DNA from: Parashewanella curva
Lineage (GTDB): Bacteria > Pseudomonadota > Gammaproteobacteria > Enterobacterales > Shewanellaceae
Direction of reading: 5' to 3'
Length of the DNA: 64,000 nucleotides
NCBI RefSeq assembly: GCF_003675895.1
Contig: NZ_ML014764.1
Location: forward strand, 23,049-87,048
This document shows, piece by piece, positions 46,661-54,967 of the stretch (the stretch's first letter is position 1; the number at the start of each line of letters is the position of its first letter). The position numbers and the translations under genes were made by a program. The notes under the pieces are model-generated. The model saw only the letters and a list, made by a program, of their open reading frames with translations. It did not search any database and had not been told where the DNA came from.

Positions 46661-48408
46661 ATCCTCTGATACAGGTTAATCATAAACCCATCAACACTCT
46701 TCCCGTGAACAACAGTATAGCGTTCAGGTTCGTGGATTTGATGCCTTAACTGGTAAGCGTTTTTGAACTCAATGGCGCTGCTTTTGTGAATATGAAGGAC
46801 TGGTCTGGCGGTTCGCTTTACGCTTTTCTTTTTGCCTTTGATAAAGTCCTTCTTGAGTAGTTCGTAGACAACGTTTTTGTTTACTTCTAAAAAGGTGCAG
46901 GCTTCAGCTGGTGATAACCATTCAGGATCGGGTTGTTCACGCATACTCCTTACAGGAATAAACTGTTTAAATGCCATAGGAGAGCGTTTGAGAGGGTTGT
47001 AGGTATAAGCTATCTGCCCACCTAGCATTTGTTTCACTAATTCTAGAAAATCTACACCAAAAAATTGAAACTGTTTAACTTGATGCTTGTTTGATTTGGT
47101 TACTTTCAATTGAGCACAGGAGACTAATCTTTTGACGAAGCTTTCTAATTCTTCTTTTTCAATAAGCCAGTCCCTATTGGCTTTGGTTGGTTTAAGTAAG
47201 GGTTTGATGATCCCGCCATTAATCAAAAGCCTTAAGCGATATTGACTCAAGTCTAGGAGCTTGGCTGCACCTTCTAAACTTAAGCACCTTTCTAGTCGAG
47301 TTTTTAGTGTGTTGATGTCTGTGCGAGCATACATAGCATCGCCATTTTTCAGGACAGTTTTAGGTTTAAGAAATGACTCTCTGAGTAGGACTTTGAACTT
47401 AGATACTGGAATATCCAGAACTGCCATTGCTTGTGTTTGGTTTACAAACGCTCTTGATGAAAGAATATCGCTATCAATAAGAGTAATTTTGGAGTTGAAA
47501 TTACCATTGCTGAAATGTGATTGAATAAACTGATCAAAGGCTTTTTTTAAAAGCCGATAGCCATCAGATTGGCTGTTTTCAATAGAACAAAGATCATCAT
47601 ACAAATCTCTGTAGCAATTTCTTATTCCCGTAAGCCCTTTCATTCTCATTGGATGCTTTTGAAAGTAATCGAGTAATTCATAGAATTTGTTCGGCCAGTC
47701 ACACAAGTAATCGTGAGCGATTAAAAATGGGGTATCAGAATCTTGGTGAGTAGGAAATGCCCTCAAGTGAAAATGAGATAAAAAACTACAGACATCGATA
47801 AGTTCCGACAAGTTCAAGTTATTTAAAACAGGATAGATTGAGCTTGGCTGTTGTTCCCATAAGTGTTCAATATGCTGGTTTAGTAGGAACTCTTGTTCGG
47901 TTATTTCTCTAGCTGGAATATCTTTTACCCACTCAGGTAATTCTGTTTTCAAGTGATGGGTACTCCAACTTAGCTTTTTCCCGTTGTCGGGATTGATTGA
48001 AAGCAAGCTGCATCTATGTTTGGTGCAACAGCTTTTCATCTTTAAGCTGTTAAGAAAATTGAATGTGGATACTTCAGAATAGCAATGAGGACAAACTTTT
48101 AAGTAAGTGAAGTCGAAGGCTTTAGCTAAGAAATTTTGCTCCATATAGCTAAAGCGAGTTGCTCCATGTTTGATTAGCTGTCTCGATTCAATCTGTTGAT
48201 GAGGCTGGTTTACTAAACTTGCTAGCTTTTCGGTATCAAAATCACCAAAGAATAATCGCTTACTAGGTACTCTTGTGTTAACCAACTCTTCCCCTAATAG
48301 CTTCATCAAGGTTTGAATATTCCGATAGCCGTTGCCGTTTGCCAGTCGATGCAAATAGCTAGGCAGAAGCTCGTTGGGTTTAAGGTATAAACGATTCAGT
48401 AATTTCAA
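46657..48408 (-). CDS. second TniQ homologue, TnsD-like target-site protein
   Basis: A 583-residue protein with an N-terminal TniQ domain (LKPNELLPSYLHRLANGNGY) and zinc-finger pattern VCPHCYSEV ... SCCTKHRCSLL. Unlike the 395-residue TniQ it has a long C-terminus with several helix-turn-helix-like segments (FVNQTQAMAVLDIPVSKFKV, LSLEGAAKLLDLSQYRLRLL, LSPAEACTFLEVNKNVVYEL). This architecture is that of TnsD, which binds a chromosomal attachment site directly. It lies on the minus strand, far from tnsABC. The start is TTG without a clear ribosome-binding site, hinting at low expression. It is the best candidate for homing to parE. Confidence 0.8.
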   Translation of the reverse strand: MKLLNRLYLKPNELLPSYLHRLANGNGYRNIQTLMKLLGEELVNTRVPSKRLFFGDFDTEKLASLVNQPHQQIESRQLIKHGATRFSYMEQNFLAKAFDFTYLKVCPHCYSEVSTFNFLNSLKMKSCCTKHRCSLLSINPDNGKKLSWSTHHLKTELPEWVKDIPAREITEQEFLLNQHIEHLWEQQPSSIYPVLNNLNLSELIDVCSFLSHFHLRAFPTHQDSDTPFLIAHDYLCDWPNKFYELLDYFQKHPMRMKGLTGIRNCYRDLYDDLCSIENSQSDGYRLLKKAFDQFIQSHFSNGNFNSKITLIDSDILSSRAFVNQTQAMAVLDIPVSKFKVLLRESFLKPKTVLKNGDAMYARTDINTLKTRLERCLSLEGAAKLLDLSQYRLRLLINGGIIKPLLKPTKANRDWLIEKEELESFVKRLVSCAQLKVTKSNKHQVKQFQFFGVDFLELVKQMLGGQIAYTYNPLKRSPMAFKQFIPVRSMREQPDPEWLSPAEACTFLEVNKNVVYELLKKDFIKGKKKSVKRTARPVLHIHKSSAIEFKNAYQLRHQIHEPERYTVVHGKSVDGFMINLYQRI

Positions 48409-48547
48409 GCAGTTACAAAAAAGCGGTTAATGGTAAATGCTTGATACAGTCAATCGTGCGCTATATCAATGAATGTTAAGTGACTTTAATTTGTGTAATG
48501 TTTATTGTTAATGTCAATTGAGAAAATGAATATCTAAAGTAAGAAAT

Positions 48548-48883
48548 AACTGTCCGCAGTATTGTTACATCCAAACATTAAAAATTGTATTTAGATTAAT
48601 AATTTTGGAGACGATGAAATGAGTATTATTCCAATGGCAATTGTTTTATGTTTGTTAGTTGTTTCCATTTTATGCTTTCTAAATGCAATAAAGATAAAAA
48701 AATCAGAAAATACAAAGCGTAAGTGTGATTTTTACGATTATCTAGATAAAGAGATAAAACAGAAGAAAAAGAAACGTAAGTCTAAAAAATCATAGGAATG
48801 ATTTTAGATAAACAAAGTTAGCTTTTCTTCTCTATACAAGAGTTGTGGGGGATTGCGGCTTAAAACTGTCCGCAGTATTGTTA
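48548..48883. repeat. pair of 20-bp direct repeats around a small gene
   Basis: AACTGTCCGCAGTATTGTTA is found at 48548-48567 and again, identical, at 48864-48883. The 296 bp between hold one small ORF. This could be a cassette bounded by recombination sites, or two copies of a regulator site. Confidence 0.7.
48619..48795 (+). CDS. 58-residue membrane-anchored basic protein
   Basis: MSIIPMAIVLCLLVVSILCF is one transmembrane segment; the rest is strongly basic, ending in KQKKKKRKSKKS. GGAG lies eight bases before the ATG. Not recognised. It may be a small toxin or accessory protein; it lies between two identical 20-bp repeats. Confidence 0.5.
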   Translation: MSIIPMAIVLCLLVVSILCFLNAIKIKKSENTKRKCDFYDYLDKEIKQKKKKRKSKKS

Positions 48884-49273
48884 GATATCACATATTCACC
48901 GTTCATTCGCTTTTTTTGGTTAGATAGCAATGGTTTAACCAGCCTCTCACATGTCAGCGATAATTAAGTGTAAAGCAAAGAGGCAAAGTTTTAGCAAAGA
49001 GAAACTCGAAACAACGCAATACAATGGCTACATAGAACGAACAATGGTTAATTGTTGCTAATCTAACACGATGAAGTTTTGTCTGAATCAATACAGCTGT
49101 TATGTTCATTGTTGGCTGGTTATTTATACAGTGCCAGCTAACTTGGTAAGCTTCAAGGGCAAATTTAGAGTGTGGATACTTTCAAGTAGCCCAAGAAGCT
49201 AGGTTTAACGCTAGCCACACTAATTCCTGTAGAGAGTTAGTAATGTGACTTGCATCTCAATAAGGAGATGACA
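48884..49273. other. non-coding stretch with hairpins
   Basis: I see no protein gene. Local inverted repeats occur, such as GCTGG-ttatttatacagtg-CCAGC near 49122 and AGCTAG ... CGCTAGC near 49197. It leads into a small ORF with a strong ribosome-binding site, so it may be its structured leader or a small RNA. Confidence 0.35.
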
Positions 49274-49417
49274 ATGAGTATTCTCAGCTATTTACTTGAT
49301 CTTGCAACCATTTTGTCAACACTGGTACATTATCCATTCAGCTTGGTGCTCGAACTTTCAATAGCGCATCTTATTCACATAGATTTTTACGTCCAAATAA
49401 TTTCCAACATAAGCTAA
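49274..49417 (+). CDS. 47-residue hydrophobic peptide
   Basis: MSILSYLLDLATILSTLVHY begins this short frame, which has a consensus-like AAGGAG eight to nine bases before the ATG. The peptide is largely hydrophobic and could sit in the membrane. It resembles type I toxin peptides only in size and hydrophobicity. The 290 bp from here to hsdM show no other gene. Confidence 0.45.
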   Translation: MSILSYLLDLATILSTLVHYPFSLVLELSIAHLIHIDFYVQIISNIS

Positions 49418-49706
49418 CAGAACTTACTGAATACAAAGCTTTCTATTAGTTTGGCTTCAACCGAAAGAAAGCTTTTTTCAAATAACAAATAAGTAAGGCG
49501 TCCTGTAATTTGGCCATTGTATTGTATTGAATAATTGAAATGCACCTCAGAGAATGTCATACCTTCAAAACCATCAATTTTCTCTTAACCAATCACAACT
49601 TATCAGGCAAAATAGACGTTCTTTTTCTTTGCTACTGGCATAAATCAATCATCCAACAACTCAATAATGCGATTGATTTTTCTTATTCTTTCAAGGTGGA
49701 TATTCG

Positions 49707-52145
49707 ATGAACCACAGCGTCCATAACAAACTGGTTTCTTTCATTTGGTCGATTGCTGACGACTGCTTACGAGATGTGTACGTGCGAGGTAAATATCGTG
49801 ATGTCATCTTGCCAATGGTGGTGCTACGTCGTATCGATACCTTGCTAGAGCCAACTAAGCATGCGGTGCTTGACGAAGTTAAATTCCAAAAAGAAGAAAT
49901 GGATGCCGTTGAGCTTGACGATGAACCATTAAAAACCGCATCAGGTTATGTGTTTTACAACACCTCTAAGTGGACGCTAAAAAGCCTTAAAAATACTGCC
50001 ACTAACAACAGCCAAATTCTATTAGCAAACGTTGAAGAATACTTGCTTGGCTTCAGTGATAACGTAAAAGAAATCATCAAATGCTTTAACCTGCAATCGC
50101 AAATCCGCCACATGGCAGAAAAAGACGTATTGCTTGAGGTGATTGAAAAGTTTGTTTCGCCATACATCAACCTAACGCCAACAGCAAAAGAAGATCCTGA
50201 TGGCAACAAAATGCCAGCTCTAACCAATTTGGGCATGGGTTATGTGTTTGAAGAGTTGATCCGCAAATTTAACGAAGAAAACAACGAAGAAGCAGGAGAG
50301 CACTTTACCCCAAGAGAAGTGATTGAGCTGATGACGCACTTGGTCTTTGACCCAATTGAAGCACAGTTACCTGATCCGCTTACCATCTACGATCCTGCCT
50401 GTGGTAGTGGTGGTATGCTCACTGAAGCACAAAACTTTATTGAAGAAAAATATCCCGTTGCTGACGGAAAGCGTGATATTCACCTTTACGGAAAAGAGAT
50501 CAACGACGAAACCTACGCCATTTGTAAATCCGATATGATGATCAAAGGCAACAACCCTGAAAACATCAAAGTAGGTTCAACACTCGCAACGGATGAGTTC
50601 ATGGCGAAACGCTTTGACTTCATGTTGTCTAACCCGCCTTATGGCAAAAGCTGGGCAAGTGATCAAAAACACATTAAAGATGGCTCAGATATCATCGACT
50701 CTCGTTTTCAGGTAACGCTTGCTGACTATTGGGGCAAAACCGCCACTGTCGATGCCGCACCACGCTCTAGCGACGGTCAATTACTGTTCCTAATGGAAAT
50801 GGTTAGTAAAATGAAAACGCCTGCTCAGGGCATTCTAGGGAGCCGTATCGCATCGGTTCACAATGGCTCAAGTTTGTTTACGGGCGATGCTGGCTCTGGT
50901 GAAAGTAACATTCGTCGCTTCCTTATCGAAAACGATAGGCTTGATGCGATTGTGCAGCTGCCAAATAACCTGTTTTACAACACAGGCATTACCACATACA
51001 TCTGGCTGATAAACAATAACAAGCCAGCGCAGCGCAGAGGCAAAGTACAGTTAATCGATGCCAGCTTACTGTTTAGAAAGCTGCGTAAAAATTTGGGTAA
51101 TAAAAACTGCGAATTTTCACCGCAGCACATTGCCCAAATCACTCAAGCTTATCTTGATGGTAAAGGCATCGAGCGCACAAAAGACGCTAACAACGACCCA
51201 ATGGGCATTGCGTCTAAGGTGTTTGATAATGCCGACTTTGGTTACTACAAAGTCAATATCGAACGTCCAGACCGTCGTAAGGCACAGTTCAAAGACGAAC
51301 TCATTGCACCATTGCGTTTTGATAAATCGTTACGTGAAGTGATGGAGTATCTCTACAACGAGCATGGCGATAAAGTTTATCAGCCAGAGTTTTTACAAGC
51401 TGAGCAAAAGGCGATTGTATCGTGGTGTGAAGAAAACGACATTAGCCTTAATGCCAAAGCCAAAAAGAAGCTGTTAGATGATAAAACATGGCAAGATGGT
51501 CGATTATTGGTTGAGCTGGCTAACGAATTTAAAAAGACAATCACCCAAGAATACAGTGACTTTAACCAATTCAAGCGTGATGTCGAAAAGGTATTCAAAA
51601 CCGTTGCGCCAGAAATATTAAGCGATATTGCAAGTGGTAAACGCAAAGGGTTTTACACAAGCGTTGTTAATGCTGTGAGTTGGTATGACGAAAGCGCTGA
51701 AAAAGTCATCAAGAAAGTCGTTAAGCTAAAACAAGACAAGCTGGATGAACTGTTAGAATATTTAGGCTGTGAGCAATCTCAACTGGCAGACTTTGGTTAC
51801 TTCCCATCAAATAACGTCAACGAATACATCACTTACGAGCCAAGCTCAGACTTACGTGACGCTGAATCCGTACCCCTAACCTACTCAGCTAAAGATGCAG
51901 ATGAAAACACTGACAACAGTGAAATCCACCAATACTTCCTTGATGAAGTGAAACCCCATGTGGATGAAGCGTGGATCAACCTTGATTCAGTCAAAATCGG
52001 CTACGAGATCAGCTTTAACAAATACTTTTACCAGCACAAAGCCCTGCGCACGATTACAGAAGTGGCTAACGACATAATCGCCCTAGAGAGAAAAGCCGAA
52101 GGCTTGATCTCCGAGATTTTAGGCATTGAACTCGCTAAAGCGTAG
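49707..52145 (+). CDS. hsdM: type I restriction-modification DNA methyltransferase HsdM
   Basis: An 812-residue N6-adenine methyltransferase subunit. AdoMet motif I is YDPACGSGGMLTEAQ and catalytic motif IV is MLSNPPYGKSW. The N-terminal HsdM domain (IADDCLRDVYVRGKYRDVIL) is present; the protein is long for HsdM because of a helical C-terminal extension (about 520-812). It forms the modification complex with HsdS and the restriction complex with HsdR. It opens the hsd operon, whose hsdS starts 11 bp downstream. Confidence 0.95.
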   Translation: MNHSVHNKLVSFIWSIADDCLRDVYVRGKYRDVILPMVVLRRIDTLLEPTKHAVLDEVKFQKEEMDAVELDDEPLKTASGYVFYNTSKWTLKSLKNTATNNSQILLANVEEYLLGFSDNVKEIIKCFNLQSQIRHMAEKDVLLEVIEKFVSPYINLTPTAKEDPDGNKMPALTNLGMGYVFEELIRKFNEENNEEAGEHFTPREVIELMTHLVFDPIEAQLPDPLTIYDPACGSGGMLTEAQNFIEEKYPVADGKRDIHLYGKEINDETYAICKSDMMIKGNNPENIKVGSTLATDEFMAKRFDFMLSNPPYGKSWASDQKHIKDGSDIIDSRFQVTLADYWGKTATVDAAPRSSDGQLLFLMEMVSKMKTPAQGILGSRIASVHNGSSLFTGDAGSGESNIRRFLIENDRLDAIVQLPNNLFYNTGITTYIWLINNNKPAQRRGKVQLIDASLLFRKLRKNLGNKNCEFSPQHIAQITQAYLDGKGIERTKDANNDPMGIASKVFDNADFGYYKVNIERPDRRKAQFKDELIAPLRFDKSLREVMEYLYNEHGDKVYQPEFLQAEQKAIVSWCEENDISLNAKAKKKLLDDKTWQDGRLLVELANEFKKTITQEYSDFNQFKRDVEKVFKTVAPEILSDIASGKRKGFYTSVVNAVSWYDESAEKVIKKVVKLKQDKLDELLEYLGCEQSQLADFGYFPSNNVNEYITYEPSSDLRDAESVPLTYSAKDADENTDNSEIHQYFLDEVKPHVDEAWINLDSVKIGYEISFNKYFYQHKALRTITEVANDIIALERKAEGLISEILGIELAKA

Positions 52146-52156
52146 GAGAACAGGTG

Positions 52157-53482
52157 ATGAAAGAATTAGCAACCATGCCTAAATATGAAGCATATAAAGA
52201 TTCAGGTGTTGAGTGGTTGGGTGATATTCCTGAGGGTTGGAAGGCAATAAAAATGAAGTTTCTTTATCAAGATACTTCAATAAAGAACAAAGCGAGTGAA
52301 ACTCTTTTGTCTGTTACTCAAAATCAAGGAGTTGTACCTAGAACTTGGGTTGAAAGCAGAATGGTTATGCCTTCAGGTAATTTAGAGAGTTTTAAATTTA
52401 TTGAAGAAGGCGATTTTGCAATCAGTTTAAGATCATTTGAGGGAGGCTTAGAGTATTGTCATCACGATGGTATTATCAGTCCTGCCTATACAGTCTTAAA
52501 GGCTAAAAAAAGATACTTATTAAGGCATTACTATAAATATCTATTCAAGAGTCAAGCCTTCATCTCTGAGTTACAAACTTCAATAGTTGGCATAAGAGAA
52601 GGAAAAAATATTAGTTATGAAGAATTACGATATTCTCTGTTGCCAATACCTGATGAAAATGAACAAACCGCCATTGCCAACTTTCTCGATAAAAAAACAG
52701 CGCAGATTGATGAAGCCATTGCCATTAAACAGCAGCAAATCGAGCTGTTAAAAGAGCGCAAGCAAATCATTATCCAGCAAGCTGTTACCCAAGGACTCGA
52801 CACTAACGTCCCAATGAAAGATTCAGGTGTAGACTGGATAGGGCAAATCCCAGAACATTGGGAAGTCACTCGCCTAAAGCATCTTTTTACTGAAGTAAAT
52901 AAACGAACTAAGACTGGCGAAGAGACTCTTTATTCTCTGAGAATGGAAATAGGACTAATTCCACATGATGATGTTTCAGATAAAGAAATAAAGGATGAAC
53001 ATTTAGTTGATTATAAAAAAGTTACTTCAGGTCAAATTGTGATGAACCGAATGAGGGCTAGTATTGGAATTTTCGGTTTAGCATATGCTGATGGGTTAGT
53101 TAGCCCTGATTATGCAATTTTTGATATTAGTGACGAGGTAGACTCAGAATATTTTTTAACCTTATTTAAACTCCCTTTATTAGGTACACAGTTTAGGCTA
53201 GCTTCAAGAGGCATGGGTACGGGGTCTTCTGGGTTTATGCGCCTTTATACAGATAGCTTTGGTCAATTAAAAGTTCCTTTTCCTCCAAAGGAAGAGCAAG
53301 AGATATTGTGTAAAAAAATCCAAGATATAAAAACAGAAACAGAAAATTCGATAGGTATTTTTCACTCTTACATCGAAAAACTCAAAGAATACAAAACCAC
53401 ACTTATCAACAGTGCTGTAACGGGCAAAATTAAAGTGCCTCAGGATATAAGCGCAGGGAGCGAACACTATGGCAGTTTATAA
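52157..53482 (+). CDS. hsdS: type I restriction-modification specificity subunit HsdS
   Basis: About 441 residues with two target-recognition domains, each opened by the same signature: DSGVEWLGDIPEGWKAIKMK and DSGVDWIGQIPEHWEVTRLK. Each is followed by the conserved coiled spacer (LDKKTAQIDEAIAIKQQQIE; second copy near the C-terminus). The two domains read the two halves of the split DNA target. The start at 52157 has GGAG eight bases upstream. It overlaps the DUF3800 gene by 14 bp. Confidence 0.94.
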   Translation: MKELATMPKYEAYKDSGVEWLGDIPEGWKAIKMKFLYQDTSIKNKASETLLSVTQNQGVVPRTWVESRMVMPSGNLESFKFIEEGDFAISLRSFEGGLEYCHHDGIISPAYTVLKAKKRYLLRHYYKYLFKSQAFISELQTSIVGIREGKNISYEELRYSLLPIPDENEQTAIANFLDKKTAQIDEAIAIKQQQIELLKERKQIIIQQAVTQGLDTNVPMKDSGVDWIGQIPEHWEVTRLKHLFTEVNKRTKTGEETLYSLRMEIGLIPHDDVSDKEIKDEHLVDYKKVTSGQIVMNRMRASIGIFGLAYADGLVSPDYAIFDISDEVDSEYFLTLFKLPLLGTQFRLASRGMGTGSSGFMRLYTDSFGQLKVPFPPKEEQEILCKKIQDIKTETENSIGIFHSYIEKLKEYKTTLINSAVTGKIKVPQDISAGSEHYGSL

Positions 53483-54176
53483 AATTTTCTGTGATGAGAG
53501 TTGCCATTTAGAACATGATGGCGCAGACATAATGGTACTAGGCGCTATTCATTGCAGCGAAGACAAGGCGGTTAGGCTGACCAAACATATTAAGTGGTTA
53601 CGTCATCAGCATAGCTATCATACTGAACTGAAGTGGACGAAATTGATAGCAAAACAATGGCCGTTTTATCGAAGCCTGATTGATCTATTGATTGATGATA
53701 GTGATGTATTGTTTAAAGCAACTGTGGTTCAACATAAAAAGTCGCTTGATCATCAAACTTATAATTCAGGTTCTCACAATACGTTTTATTACAAGATGTT
53801 TTATTACACCTTGAGGGATTTTTTACACCCAGAAAACACTTACAAAATCTATTTGGATTACATGGACACGCTTGGTGGCAGTAAAGCTCAGGAATTATGC
53901 AGAATTCTTCAAGCTGAAACTCATTATCAGCTGAATGCGACTGCTTATATCATTCAGTCTTATGAAGCCCAGCTTATTCAGCTTTGCGACTTTATTATCG
54001 GTGCCGTGAGTTATAAAAACCGTACCGAAATTGAACACAATAGTGAGATTAAAAACAAAATTGTGGCTTATATAGAAACAAAGCTAAACCGTGAGCTGAA
54101 TTATGGTACACCACCTTGGGAAAGGAATTTTAATATCTTTCGCTTCGCCCCTGTCCGTTCATTACAGGGAGAGTAA
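53469..54176 (+). CDS. DUF3800-family protein within the hsd operon
   Basis: A 235-residue protein with the DUF3800 pattern: KIFCDESCHLEHDGADIMVL (DES motif), ELKWTKL, YLDYMDTLGG, and QSYEAQLIQLCDFIIGAVSY (Q-x-x-D-x-x-x-G). The family has an RNase H-like fold with conserved acidic residues and often accompanies defence or mobile genes; its activity is unproven. It overlaps the end of hsdS by 14 bp, so it is part of the operon. Confidence 0.85.
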   Translation: MAVYKIFCDESCHLEHDGADIMVLGAIHCSEDKAVRLTKHIKWLRHQHSYHTELKWTKLIAKQWPFYRSLIDLLIDDSDVLFKATVVQHKKSLDHQTYNSGSHNTFYYKMFYYTLRDFLHPENTYKIYLDYMDTLGGSKAQELCRILQAETHYQLNATAYIIQSYEAQLIQLCDFIIGAVSYKNRTEIEHNSEIKNKIVAYIETKLNRELNYGTPPWERNFNIFRFAPVRSLQGE

Positions 54177-54182
54177 TTGAGA

Positions 54183-54728
54183 ATGTTTTCAAAAGTATTA
54201 GATTTGACTGTATTTCCTGATGAAGAGCAAGCATTTAATTTCCTATATCCATTATTTCATCGTGACTTTGTGGCACAAAATGTTTATTTAGCAGACAGCA
54301 TTTATGTTAATCCACAAGGACAAGGTATGCGTGATGGGCGAGAAAAAGTATTTTGGCATATCACCACTCGTGAAAATAAGGTACGGGTAAAAGAAGGTAA
54401 TCGTTATCAAGTTATCACTTCACGTCCACTCGATCCTGATAGAGCTAAAAGAATAGAATGGGTTAAAACTATTTTATTGAATCATGCACATGCAGACATT
54501 AAATGTTTTTACCGAAAAGAAACGAAAGGCAAAAAACCTATACGTTTTTATTTGTGGGCACATCAACAAGATTTTGTTGTTATTGTCCAAAAGCTTGGGG
54601 CATCTGAGTCTTTTTTGGTGACGTGTTTTTACATCACAGAAGTCTATAAAAGGGAAGATTATGCGAAGTGGTTTAATGAATATCAGAGCGGTACTAATCC
54701 AGAATTACAAGGATGTGAGTGGTTTTAA
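54183..54728 (+). CDS. unrecognised protein in the hsd operon
   Basis: About 181 residues, just after the DUF3800 gene. The pattern FWHITTRENK, RLDPDRAKRIEW-like region (PLDPDRAKRIEWVKTILLNH) and the final strands FVVIVQKLGASESFLVTCFYI resemble small RNase-like (BECR-fold) proteins such as those in phage and toxin contexts; this is a weak, by-eye resemblance. GGGAG lies ten bases before the ATG at 54183, and the frame also offers a TTG at 54177. Confidence 0.65.
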   Translation: MFSKVLDLTVFPDEEQAFNFLYPLFHRDFVAQNVYLADSIYVNPQGQGMRDGREKVFWHITTRENKVRVKEGNRYQVITSRPLDPDRAKRIEWVKTILLNHAHADIKCFYRKETKGKKPIRFYLWAHQQDFVVIVQKLGASESFLVTCFYITEVYKREDYAKWFNEYQSGTNPELQGCEWF

Positions 54729-54791
54729 CTTTGTTTCAGTGGGATGAATGCTTCAAAAAAAATTAAATGAATATAGAGAAAGAATGGTCGC

Positions 54792-54892
54792 CTATTATAG
54801 ACCGGACGATAGCGGTCACCTCTTTCTACTCAATGGTAGGTGAGCGAAACGAATTTTGCAGCTATTGTCGACCGATGTCAATAGCTCACCTA
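54792..54892. other. structured non-coding segment with two related hairpin units
   Basis: Two units start CTATT (54792 and 54862) 70 bp apart and share CTATT, GACCG, ATAGC and TCACCT. The first can fold GACCG/CGGTC; the second AGCTATTG/CAATAGCT inside an outer TAGGTGAGC/GCTCACCTA pairing (54837-54845 with 54884-54892). It lies between the preceding gene and hsdR. Probably an RNA structure or regulator-binding region for hsdR. Confidence 0.5.
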
Positions 54893-54967
54893 AAGGATAG
54901 AACAATTTCACATCAAGCAAGATTAATTTTCTTCAATGTGAATTAACCAAAAACAGTTGGATGTCTT

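Noticed and set aside
54792..54892. Type III toxin-antitoxin RNA repeats
   Set aside because: Such repeats precede the toxin gene, are more regular and more numerous; here they follow the small gene and precede hsdR.
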